From contig NW_023998456.1 in the NCBI RefSeq assembly GCF_014805625.2, positions 1,856,559 through 1,920,558 of the forward strand: a stretch of 64,000 bases of DNA, written 5' to 3'. Position 1 is the first letter of the stretch. Every line of letters starts with the position of its first letter. The notes under the pieces are model-generated. The model was not told where the DNA came from, did not search any database, and saw only the letters and a program-made list of their open reading frames with translations. The position numbers were made by a program, and so were the translations under genes. Shown one piece after another: positions 24,001-34,800 of the stretch. The stretch comes from Glossina fuscipes. Taxonomy: Eukaryota > Arthropoda > Insecta > Diptera > Glossinidae.

Positions 24001-25673
24001 GAGCGCTAACCCAGCGTTTATTGACGCTTGGACGTTGCTCTCTGAATTGTTGTAATGCCATGTAAGACCATACGTTTCGAATTTTTCAATTAAACTGATT
24101 TCGTATAAAAATGTTTATTTGTTTAATAATTTTAATATAACGGTTCATATTCACTATCTTTTATAATTCAAGTTTCATACAAAAATACGATAAATCTTCA
24201 CGCACAAAAAAAAACAAAAAAAAAAACAATATTATGTAAAAATAAATTTAAATGTAAAGAGATGTTACACACAACGAAAGATTATATCGCAACAGCCTCG
24301 AGATGAGAAGGAAATAAAAACATCACAGAATAGCAACAACGGCAACAATAATAGCAACTGATGATTTCTAAATCTTGGCGATGATGGGGCGTTTGTGTAT
24401 ATATAGGCATATATATATATATAAATATATATGTATATACGATATATATACGATAAGCTACGAAAGCATTACATATTCTAATTTAGCGTGAAGCGCACCT
24501 GGAGGCTTTGTTAAGCCTACTCAGTCAAATGCAAAAATTCTACAACGATGAACAAAAATAAAAAAGAATAAAAAAAGAGAAAAAAAGAAAAGAAAACAAC
24601 CTCAAAAATACATATCAATAACAATAACAATAAGTAGATGCATACGTGTACGTAAATCAATGATGATCATCGCACTGCTAACGATCATAGTACGCTACAG
24701 CGATACAATGTTGATAAACGCATAAGCGGCGATGAACGATGAACGATGGACGATGAAACAAAACGATCTTTGATCGATAGTTATATCAAAAATGCAAAAA
24801 ATAAAAGAAATAAATAAAAGAATGAAAAAATGAATGAGGAAAACGAACGAGTCGGAAGATGGTTTTTTTTTCTTTTTTTTTTTTTTTTGCCTATACCATC
24901 GGCACTTTTTTTGTGTGTAACTAATTGCGGCTTTTAAGTAAAAGTACGTTTTCTTCCTCTTGACGTTTCGTTTTGCTAACTTTTTCTATATCTGAAAGAT
25001 ATAAATAAAAATAAAAATCATATTTGCCAAAAGGCGCGCGCGCTGCTTAAAGTTCTTTAAACTCCTCCCAAAAACCAAAGAAAAAAAAAAAGAAGAAAAC
25101 TAAACAATAAATAAAATAAAAAATTTCGCAAAGCGAATCTAATTTGATTAAATAAGTGGAGAGAAAAACAAAAACACAGCATTCAACTGATTGTAACAAC
25201 AGAACACCAGGCTAACAAAGTGAAAAATGTCATTGATGTAGGTTCGGAGATACCAATGCACGAACACACACACGCACATATAACATTCAATACTTAAGTT
25301 ACGCTAATTTAGTGTAAACAAAAAAGAAAACAAGAAAAAAAAAAACAAATCAGAGCAAGTAAGTCTGAATGAATTCTGGTTAGCCTTTGACGACAACCGA
25401 CATTTTGTAATTCACACAAAAGGAACGAAGTTTTTTTTGCTTTTGTTTTGTTAACTTATATGAATGCATTAATGCAATTGCCTTCGGCCGTTCAGAACTG
25501 TCTGCTCAAGGTGTTAATGGTGATAAAAATTTAAATTTAGGCAATAACTACGTAGTTATTGTTAGTGTTTAGTTCATGTGCGTGCTAAAGCGGAAGTTGC
25601 TTGGGATTGCAATTCATTCAGCTACACGTACATACATGTATGTACACACGTATACATACAGATGAATATATGA

Positions 25674-25708
<35 letters not shown>

Positions 25709-28700
25709 CACCTTGCTGTCCTTTATGAATGAATTTGATGTCATATCGGTTTGGGTGGCCATCGCTCCCTATTTGTTTGACAATTTTTCAACAATTTATC
25801 TCAACTTTTCGGTAAAATTCATTGATGCTTATCCTACTGGTAGCTATACGAACATAAATAAACATCACAGGGGAGGCCGAAGTAAAAACCAAACTTATTT
25901 ATCATTCAACAGAGACACGTGACTTTTTGGAAATTTGCAGATTTTATTGCCTGCGGTTTGCTATAAAGTCGAGATAACGAAAATAGAATAGATAATAGTC
26001 TACTTACCTTAATTAATCTCTCTCGTATTTCCCAACTAAATAAACCGGGATTTTCTTTATACATTTGTTTAATGCGTGTTTCAATTTCTGGCGAAGTTAC
26101 TTTCGGTTTTGAGCCGCCTATAACACCCGGACGTATTGAACCAGTCTCTTGATAACGATTCAAAATTTTCGATACGCAGCCATGCGAGACGCGCAATTTT
26201 CGTGATATCACGCAAGGCCGTATACCATTGCTGGCCATTTTTACAATTTCTGAACGTATATGATTCGGTAAAGGACGACCGTTAATAAAAACACCACCCA
26301 ATTGGTTAACACGACCTTGGCCTGTAATAGGGGGAAAAAAAAAAATTGATTAGAATTCCTCCGAGATTTGAAGTCGAAGCAAAGTTGAAGCCAAAAAAGA
26401 ATTCTCAAGAGTTGATGAATACCCGATAACATGGCGAACAATGACCAGCGAAAGCGTCAGACTTTGTATCCTCCATATATTTTACTTATTTTATTTCTAA
26501 ATATTCAGCTCGGATCGATTTTGAAAAAAGAGGAAAATTTTATCTAATTTGATGTCTTTATTAGAAAGATTTTTCTTATCTCGTTGGAATATTGCATATG
26601 TATGCACACATACATTGAATTGTAGGAAAGCATTACTTCTTTCTCCGCTTTAGTTCGAAGAGACATATTGACATAACTCATCGATTAAGGCTGTTGTTAG
26701 AAAACTTATACACCATGACATCTAAGACCGTGCAAAGTGTCGAACTCGGGCGTAACCGTCAGTGACGAGATTGTGTCCGATTATTTATAAAATTTGACTT
26801 TTTTAAAGCTGCTGAGCCAAACCATCTAATCTACCTTCAGAAAAAACAAGAGCTGGTAGTCTTAGTTGCTCAGCCTACCTTTAGTCCTAGAATTTATTTC
26901 TTTGGTTTACTTAAATTACAATAATAATAATAATAATAATATGAAAGCACTAAAGGCAATTGAACTATTACAGCCGATGCAGTTGAGCCATTAAAGGAAA
27001 AAGTGCTGCGATATGCCGATAGAAAGTTTTCATGCATCGCCATGCTCGATTCTATATGGCGAAAACCGTCATATCGTAAACAGTTGCCTGCATTCACCAA
27101 GAAGTTCTTTGTTTTATTGTCCTTGGCTTCAAACAATGACTTATGTCCGAACAACTTCGACATGTTCGAATTGCGTTGCCTTTCCTAAGCATTGCTGACC
27201 TTTGTGAGCAACGTTGTCTAGTCTGAATAGCACTGATCTGTCGGAGCAGTGTTTACTTGGTTAAAAGTCGTCCTAAAAGTCTGAGCGATGCTGCCCTTTG
27301 TCGGAGTAGCGCTAACCTATACATCGGCTTGAGCAGTTCTTCCCTTTTTGTAAAGACACCAAGAAATGATTTCTTTCCTGAATACTACAAGGTGTTTTTT
27401 TGGCGCCCAATTTATTTGTTATCAAAAAGGAAAGGCTGACAATGAAGACTATCTTGAACAAACAGAGTTTGTTGTGCCACGCTTAGAGAATAAATGTTCG
27501 AAAGCAATTCGCCAAAACTTAATCACAGACGAACTTATTCACGAGTCTAGAATTCTAAAGCCATCATATCGGCCGCGCACAACTGCGGTAGAATGCAGTA
27601 CGCGTAAGCTCAGCATTCTTTGCTTGTGGTTAATAACTTACAAGCTAAAGCACATTTGCATCTTGCAGTTCGGAGTAAAGATAGTCCCACATATATTTAA
27701 ACTAACCATGTTGATTACAGAATGAACTAATGTATGCGGTCTTTACTTTATCTAGTTGGAATTTCCTTTTCTAACAAAAGTTCAATCCCTATATCGTGGG
27801 AGAAGGTATGAGAAAAATCGCCTTAAGATGCGTAAATTGACAAAGGCTCGCGGGGTAAATGTAAACTCCTTTCTTATTAATGCATTAATAGAGAGAATTG
27901 GTTCTATGAAAATCTATGCGATAATAGGACGAAAATTTATTTTTCGCGATATGCGTAATAATTACAAACCCGTACATTTGTTCGAAAATTGAAAGGAGTA
28001 CTTATCCTCTTCCTGACGAACGCTTTTTAGATAATAAGACGGATTAGATATTTAGTGGAAGAACTTTTAAAGGCTATCGTTCAAGTTTTAGTGATTATTT
28101 GAACACTAATCCTTACCCATCTATTGCACTACTGTTATGAATTCATTAAACGCTTGAGTTTGTAAATTAATTTAATTTGCCCCCGTATATTTCGCCCATT
28201 CCTTTTGTTTAGAACCACATATTTAGTCGGCTGCTCACTTAATCAGTCAGTTAGCTCTCTGCATTAAGCAACCCATCTGATGCTCTGATATCCGATTTTT
28301 CACCTTCGGACTCCTGCTTCTTATATATTTATGGCGAATGCAGGCAATTTTGAAATGTAAACAATAGTACTTTTTGCAGATTAAAAAAGTAATTCCCGAC
28401 CAGAGCCGCCAACAAGGAATGCATTAAAATTTATTCATTTATTTGTTCTATTTACGGTGCAACCGTTTGAATATAAATCTTTAGTTCATGCTTTCTTCAA
28501 GTCCTCCTTTCCCGATTATCTAAAATTCAGATTTCTTACCTACCTCTACAAAATCATTTAATACCCATCGCAAAGCCTATTAATAGAATGTCCGCGTTTC
28601 TCGAGATCGAATAGAAATCCTTTCATATTAATACCAAGTTTTCCTAACGCAGCAGCCGAACGATCTTTTGCTGTTCGTCGCGCTACATATTGGAATATCT

Positions 28701-29265
28701 TCCAACTGAATCTGCAAACTTTCGATAATTCCTTGAATATGTTTGGAAGAAACTCCACCGCAGATGATTACATTTGCAGCCATCCAGCTGACTTATATAC
28801 TCACTTACGTTATAGCTTCTTTTTTTGGGGCTTTATAGTTACTTAATAAATCAATGAATGAAAAAATGAAGTGAGGACTGAAAGAAGATGCTTCGACTTT
28901 TAGTCCTTGAAAGGTTCAAATTGGCAAGGGACGGAAAACATTGGCTTTATGCCAACCCATCATGAGACAAGAAAACTTTTGAGCTCGCAACTATACCAGA
29001 AATAGTCCTTTCTCTGGCTCAAGTTTGGCTCGCAGAATTAGTCCCCGTTGCAGTCGGTCCTTTCGATAATATCTCAGCAGTAAAAATGTATAATCCATGT
29101 ATGGGAGTTTTTCCCGGCTCCCACACAACCGTTCCCTTCATTTATATCTCTTGGCTTGTATTGTATTGTATTGTTTTGTAACGGTAAGCCTGCTCACTTA
29201 CCCTGAAACGGATATCCAGCAAAAAATGGTCGCATATTCAACGAATTGGCACTCGTCATATCCAT
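17973..29265 (-). CDS. gsb-n: gooseberry-neuro, paired-box transcription factor (5' part; 3' end outside window)
   Basis: Three minus-strand exons, 29265-29202, 26321-26008 and 18075-17973, join in frame into 160 codons plus one base. Introns are about 2.9 and 7.9 kb with good GTAAGT, GTAAGT and GTGAGT donors and TTACAG and ATACAG acceptors. The N-terminus [20 protein letters not shown] resembles Drosophila gsb-n as I recall it. It is followed by a paired domain (from [16 protein letters not shown] at about residue 22 to [11 protein letters not shown] at about 144) and an octapeptide-type YSIHGILG. The protein is a nuclear DNA-binding regulator; in Drosophila it acts in neural and epidermal segmentation downstream of gsb. 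The paralogue gsb (63179) is divergent. The homeodomain exons are not visible in the 17.9 kb downstream. Helix 1 of the paired domain carries unusual changes. Exons 2 and 3 resemble gsb-n more than gsb ([19 protein letters not shown]). Confidence 0.88.
18578..18870 (+). repeat. 142-bp direct tandem duplication in gsb-n intron 2
   Basis: Two diverged units start near 18578 and 18722. Each carries GTGGAC, then AAGAGCG, a GTGTGACACGATTG-like block, TTTCTATCT, TTTACAATC and AGCC(A/G)TTTA. The AGAGCG words lie at 18622 and 18764, 142 bases apart. No open frame. Confidence 0.7.
18871..22261. other. gsb-n intron 2, no repeats recognised in most of it
   Basis: 20200-21760 has the look of unique fly regulatory DNA: TTGTTGTTG runs, ATACATATG-type words and alternating GT/GC near 21380. 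I cannot identify transcription-factor sites with confidence. No exon was recognised. Confidence 0.4.
22262..22580 (-). repeat. dispersed repeat family A, truncated copy
   Basis: Opens with GGGCAAGGCTAACAACTAGATGCCC, comparable to the family end GCCGGCTATTAGATAGCC at 60481. It follows the same order: AAAAGTTGCACATTACTTTC, GCACATTGGAGGAATCC, AAAAATAGATCTACG, GAGAGAGGTTTCAAAAAATT. It stops part way through the unit. Confidence 0.55.
24160..25460. other. A-rich low-complexity block in gsb-n intron 2
   Basis: The plus strand is strongly A-rich (runs such as AAAAAGAGAAAAAAAGAAAA), with embedded less biased segments at 24640-24780. These include a short direct repeat of the word CGATGAACGATGAACGATGG near 24730. 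No exon, transposase or RNA gene is recognised. The character resembles fly untranslated or regulatory DNA. Confidence 0.4.
25628..25705. repeat. 18-bp palindrome and (TA)n microsatellite
   Basis: GTACATACATGTATGTAC at 25628-25645 is a perfect palindrome. An uninterrupted (TA)n run follows at 25677-25705. Both are in gsb-n intron 2, a few hundred bases from exon 2. Confidence 0.8.
26008..26321 (-). CDS. gsb-n: gsb-n exon 2, most of the paired domain
   Basis: The 314-base exon starts after CTATTACAG and ends AAG before GTAAGT. It encodes the PAI subdomain ([28 protein letters not shown]), the linker [17 protein letters not shown] and most of the RED subdomain ([19 protein letters not shown]). 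The frame stays open past the donor, but the sequence beyond K (VSRLLSILF) is intron. It carries SEIVKMAS where fly gsb-type proteins usually read LKIVEMAA. Confidence 0.95.
26880..26940 (+). mobile_element. SINE 3'-end fragment
   Basis: TTTAGTCCTAGAATTTATTT and an (AAT)n tail match the 3' body and tail of the SINE at 5185-5371. The tRNA-like head is missing, so this is a 5'-truncated copy in gsb-n intron 1. Confidence 0.6.
27196..27345 (+). repeat. degenerate short tandem repeat
   Basis: Six imperfect units of the form TGTCGGAGYAGYGYT occur at about 27204, 27221, 27239, 27277, 27298 and 27321. TGTCGGAGCAGTG and TGTCGGAGTAGCG are the best pair. Spacing varies from 17 to 38 bases. It lies in gsb-n intron 1. 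Confidence 0.45.
29202..29265 (-). CDS. gsb-n: gsb-n exon 1 (start codon exon)
   Basis: ATG at 29265-29263 (context AACAAAATGG) starts 21 codons plus one base, ending CCGTTTCAGG before GTAAGT. A second in-frame ATG lies two codons on; the first was chosen because the MDM start matches the fly family. The phase 1 splice inside the Gly codon before QGRVNQL matches the position used in the gsb exon at 63179-63233. Confidence 0.85.
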
Positions 29266-29655
29266 TTTGTTAAGGATTTTTTTCAAAAATTGCATAAATC
29301 TTGGAATAAAGTAATTAAATGATTGCACTCTTTCTTAAACGCTTTTGCATTTTCTTTCAATATTATTTTTTTTCATTAATTTTTTACTTTTCTTATTTTT
29401 TATTTTTCTTTTCACTTGCTATCACTAAGTATAAATTACCGACGGATGTTGTTAAGGCATTTTCAATGAATCTTTCATGTTATTAGTAGTTAAAGCTAAA
29501 TGTTAACGGTATTTGCAAATGAGGCGAAAGAAAAAAACAAAAAATTCGAAAAAAATTTGAAACGCGCTTTTACAACAACACCCGACACTTGGCCAACAAC
29601 TAAAGAGCGCGCGAGCATAAATTAATAAAAGTCGCGAGCAACAAGATCGGAATGC
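29266..29655 (-). promoter_or_regulatory. gsb-n: gsb-n 5' untranslated and promoter region (inferred)
   Basis: This is the DNA directly upstream of the gsb-n ATG. On the minus strand it contains GCGACTTTTATTAATTTATG with TAAT-type homeodomain words and a GCTCGCGCGCTCTTT segment near 29600-29640. I cannot locate a TATA box or initiator with confidence. The far end is cut by an N gap at 29656-29665. Confidence 0.4.
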
Positions 29656-29665
29656 NNNNNNNNNN
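29656..29665. other. assembly gap (10 N)
   Basis: Ten N bases just upstream of the presumed gsb-n promoter; the true length is unknown. Confidence 0.95.
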
Positions 29666-29819
29666 ATATTGGATCATTCGGCTTGTTCGTGATTGGCTTG
29701 AATGAGGGAAAGGGTGTGTGATTTTTTTTTTTTTTTTTTACTTATTCAATTTCATTTATTTTATTCGCTTTATATCAGAATTTTAATAAACAACCCAACT
29801 TAGAGCCATCCAATATCAA

Positions 29820-30600
29820 TAATACTACCACCATTATCGCCATCGCCACCCCGCCACAACCACCACCACCTCCACCTCCAGCACTACTGCCATTATAGTC
29901 GTAATCAACGTTGCCATTTCATTTATTCAGTATTCTGGATTAAAGACAGCCAACAAACAAAACAACAAGAGGCAACTATTTTTCTATTAATGATCAGCCT
30001 CAATGACTATGCTAACGAAGCAGCTGTCAGGAACTACTTTGTTGCTGCTGCTGTGACTGTTGCTTTAACATTTTGGTTGCCATGTTGCTATTGTGCATTT
30101 GACATTTTGTGCAAATGTATGACATTTGTATCGCTGGCAACCAATTAAACCGTGAAGGCTGGCTGGCTGCCGTTTGTTTGTTCGCTCGTTTGTTTCTTCT
30201 TTCTCGGTGCGTACATATGCACATACATTTTATACATATACGATGTCCTTCTTCCTTCTCTCCTCCATAGCTGTAACTCTCAATGTTGCGAACGATAAAA
30301 CTAATGGTTAAGTATATATCTGCACCCACGGTAGTAAGAATTTATACTTTTTTCCTTTCTTTACTTTTTTTTTTTTTTTTTTTTTCTCTTTCCATTAACT
30401 CGCATACATGTGAATAAACATATTCAAGGTAGATCAAGCTATTGTTTGTCATCACTTTTTGTGAGGGTTGTCTATTCCACGTTGACACACTGCAATGACT
30501 TTAACTACTGTGTTCAGTACAGTGCATGTGGTCGAAAAATGTCTTTTTCTGCAGGGCTGATGACATTTTATGTTTTATGTGCTGAAAAATGATTGAAATT
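29820..30600. promoter_or_regulatory. candidate gsb-n proximal regulatory block
   Basis: Apparently unique sequence with an ACCACCACCACCTCC run at 29861-29880, TTGCTGCTGCTGTGACTGTTGC at about 30041-30063 and repeated TGCAAATG and TGACATTTG words. The style is typical of fly developmental regulatory DNA. It is labelled regulatory only from position and composition. Confidence 0.3.
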
Positions 30601-31092
30601 CTTTACGGTCGATTGGTTATTAGATTTTTTTGTTTATTTACTTTATAAACGGAAGAGTTAAGGGGGGAGCGAAAAGCGATTAGAAGAACAATAACAAACG
30701 CGGACGTTGCAATACGCAGGCAGGTATCTCGCATTTAAAGATAAATCGTCATCACTTATTTATACAGTTAGGCTTAAGTTTTTGGCGCCAAGGTTACGCT
30801 ATGCAGACCCTAAGGCAGCTTTCATTTAAATATTCTTCTAAATAATTAAAAGTTTTAACACTTTTCAGTATTATGCGTTGCCAATTTTTTCATCACATTT
30901 TTTATCGTCTTAAAGGATCGCCAAAGGGTGTTTGCGTTACCGACCGCTCAGATGATGTTCTCTATTTGTGCAATAGGAGGTGATGGTGAGAAAGAAACGA
31001 GAAAAGAGCAAAAGGTTGGGAGGTGAACGTAGCTCATTGTTATGTCAGTGTTTATCGATTCAGCACTTACTATAGAGTTCCATGATCAAAGT

Positions 31093-31162
31093 AAACTCTG
31101 CCGCACTTGAGATTTGAATCCGCGAACAATGGATTCCTAGCTACTCGGCTGCGAAATGCAGA
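31093..31162 (-). mobile_element. SINE head fragment
   Basis: ACTCTGCCGCACTTGAGATT and CTACTCGGCTGCGAAATGC are diverged reverse-complement matches to the B-box and A-box part of the SINE at 5185-5371. No (AAT)n tail is present. Confidence 0.5.
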
Positions 31163-31394
31163 CACATTAACTTGATTTTTCGAAAGAAAGAAATCTCTAC
31201 TTAAAACAGGATTTCCTCGAAAGTACTTTATTTAATCTGGGAGTATCTTAAACATGTGTCAATTCTCAGTCGATTAACTCTAAATTTACACTGTGGGATT
31301 ATAAAACCGTTTCCTAGGGAAGTGAGTAAGATTTTATTGATTGTAAAAATATGTTGTTGTTTATAATTTGTCCTGATTATCATGCATTGTAGCA

Positions 31395-31840
31395 CTTTTC
31401 TTGCAAGATATATTAAGTTTATGCGGAGAAGTGCTTGAGGTAGGTCAAATTTTTATTATACCGATTGACTCAGAATCATTTTTTGAATCGGTTTAAGTTT
31501 GCCTGTTCGTCTGGTGAGTGCCCTTGAACTTTTGTGTACGATCTGTGTGTCAAATTTTTGCTAGGCTTCGACGAAATTTGGCGCGTACACCAATGTATTC
31601 AAAGACAACCGCTATCCAAAACTAATTGGACGGGGAGAAAATAGTGATTTGACATAGCAAATATATGTGGAAAAGTTGATCTTAAATGGAAATATTCCGT
31701 GAACGACATTTCCTAAAACAGTTCCTACCCGGAGTAAGCGTTTATATGGCACAAATGTCTAACTTGTAATTCTTTATGATAGAAATTGATTCCTAATTAG
31801 CAAATTGACATGAAAATTAACCGCATGAAATTTGGACAAC
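31395..31840 (+). repeat. dispersed repeat family A, copy in the gsb-n/gsb spacer
   Basis: TATATTAAGTTTATGCGGAG, TTATTATACCGATTGACTCA, TTTAAGTTTGCCTGTTCGTC, GAACTTTTGTGTACG and CGACGAAATTTGGCGCG match the family A block order. Confidence 0.6.
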
Positions 31841-34800
31841 CTGCGTCTACTTCCTGACTCCGATCCTTACTTATTGAAAGCAGCCTAAGAAAAGCAGGTC
31901 TTCACAGTGCAACAAAGGCTATATTCTTAGTATTTTATAATGCAAATAAAAACAGTTTCATACGATTTTTTGGCAAGAAAATTATTTTACTAATTTGGCT
32001 CCCTCGACTATAAGGCCCAAAGTTACTCTCTATTCTGATCTACTTATGCTCACCATTTTATATGAGAGATCCGATAAGACCAGTACGTGCGCTAAGTAAG
32101 TTTCATCGGTCCGTTTATCCTCGCAAGGATTATAGCGTGTATTTCTTTAATATAATCATTTGTGGATTGTATAACTAATGGATAAAGGATAAAAAATGAA
32201 ACCACCCCAATACTGCCGAACTGACTAGCTTATCAATGACTCATGCGTCCATCCGTTTACAGCCTCCTTCCTTTTTGTCTATTTTAAATTATTTTATTTC
32301 GTTCACAAACAGGAGACAAAAGGTACGATCTCAGACCGCAGCCATTAATGTATTACAAAGCTTACGCTTCGTCGAGTCGTTTGAAGGGATATACCACTAA
32401 TGTTTATTCCTAGCTCGATAACTAAGGAAACCTTAACACGTTAGCCAATTACAGGTTTTGCTTAAAATATTTGGGATATGTGTTTCCTTTAAAAGGCAAG
32501 AAATTGAAACTTTTTGACAATAGTACCTTAGACAACTTGATTCAAATATCCGTAGTATCATGCAAGTAGCTTGTAAGCAAGTCATGACACCCACCGTGAC
32601 GCTATGTTCGTTTAGGTTCGTTTTAGAAAAACTAACAGCTATTCTCCTGTAAATAATACCTACTTGCCTAGACCGCCTAAGCCGCCGAGAGCGGCATAAA
32701 ATCGTATTCCCAGGATCCTATTTTTTCTTGCCATTTTTCGATGTCCGTATGCCTGCTAATGACGTAGAAAGTGCTTCTTCAGTTAATGCATGAGAGAAGG
32801 GAGATATAAAGCCAGACAATGTCCTGGACTCAACGTATGATCGATTAATAGACATTAATCAGAAAAGGAACTGCATATATAAACAAATATAAATTGCGTC
32901 TTGCAGTCTGTTTAAAAGTCCTTCAGTTCGATGGTTAAAGACATATTCTTGAAAAAATCCAGTCGTAATCGTCCACGTTTTCCTTCACCTATATCATCAA
33001 TGAAACATATTTTCGGAAAGAGAAAAGTCATCACTTGGTGCTTGATGAAAGACTAAAAAATTAAAACAGGACGAAGGGCGTACATTGTTTTTTATTCGCA
33101 AAGGAATTTTATGCAAATCCTGAAAACTATTTAAATTTAATATCCTTGCAGGAGATTTAAGAAAATTTAGAAAACTTATTATGCACTTCTGTATGTACAT
33201 ATAAACGTAATCCTTGCTAATGATTAGTTTTCCCTGCAGTAACCGAATATTCGATTATTAACAGCGTATAGCTTTAATTACATTTTCTTTATGTTTATCT
33301 TTAGCAATCCATTATAGGAATAAGGAACACCTGGCTTTTATACATATGGTAGATCCTCTTTACAGGATTCTATCGATAATTTCTTTTACAATAAATGTTC
33401 ATAAACTAAACATTTTACCAAATGCCATCAAAGTTGAAAACTATTGAATATTGAGTGAAACGAATTAACCGTGAAGTTTACGCATATTACTGGCACAACA
33501 GAATAAGTGCCAAAGCCATAGACACATAGATTTCCTACCGTAGGGTTTGCATATACAAAGAGAAACCTAAAATGAGAGTTGAAATCATTTTCCTACCTCA
33601 ACAACAGTTGGTGCTCTTTTCGTAAATGAATTTTACAATAATGAAATATTAAAAAAAAAAAAATGAAATAAAAAATTCATACATATTGATCAAGGAATCG
33701 AAAGAAAGAAAGTCAAAGATAGAGGGACAAGAGTCTTGAAATACCAAAAAAAAAAAAAAAAAGAAATAATTCATTGCTTTCTCTTCTCTATGCCTGTTGT
33801 TTGTATTTTAATTAAATAGTGTTTTTTTTTTTTTTTTTTTGTTAAATCTCTCATTTATCGTTTAACGAACCGTTATGTAACGGTTTATGTCCAAGTGATT
33901 TTTTAACCACTACACAACGTTTAGTCTTGGCACCATGTTTAATATGCGGGATATCCTGCGCTTTTCTTGCAACGGAGCTAGAGTCGTAACGCTTTTTGAT
34001 TTGCTTGTTATAACTATTGTCCGAACGCTAGCGGTTTCTTATGACATTTTTTTAATTATATGGTAATCGATCAGCCATGAAATTAAACGAACAACCATAT
34101 ATTTATATTTATATAGCACTTGTATCCGAATACCGGAAGTTGTTCAATATTTCAAAAAAAAAAAAAATAAATAAACAAAGGAAACAAATTCAACGATTGA
34201 CTTGGATTAACCGAAATAAATTGTTAAGATTAAAACTATTTTCAAATTATTTTATTTACTTTATCACACCAATATATATATATATATATATATACGATTA
34301 AGGAATATATGTATATATATAACTGTCGAACATATATCAGGCTTTGTACTGGAAATGTTCACAGATAACTTGCTACACTTTTTAAATAGCGCTTGTATCC
34401 TTCAATGTAATTTGGGTGTAACTAAATTTATTTCTTACGCTCAATATTTATTAGATGATTAGATGATTATTAGATTAGGAAAAGCGAAAATCGCTTAGTA
34501 CGCAAAAAGTAATGAATGGACGGAAGCAAATTTAATAGAGCATTCGAGAAGCTTATTAAGCGCAGTAGAAAAATGAAAATATTTTAGCAAAATTTTCTAA
34601 AAATGGCAACACCCTAATTACCTTTAGGAGGCATGTTTAACTCGGACGCACATCTAGCAAGGTAGCCTAAAAAGAAGTGGGTTTTCGATCATTTTTTTTT
34701 TTTGGATAGAAGAATAGGTAACAGAGTAATAATATTTAAGGAAATGCTTAAGGGTACCTTTAAGCACTAGAAAAAAAAATATTTTTAAAAAATATTTACA

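Noticed and set aside
25674..25922. 82-codon plus-strand frame opposite gsb-n exon 2 flank
   Set aside because: It begins in the (TA)n microsatellite, overlaps gsb-n intron, and has no similarity.
28558..28758. 66-codon minus-strand frame in gsb-n intron 1 as an alternative exon
   Set aside because: No similarity to paired-box proteins, and exons 1 and 2 already join in frame across it.
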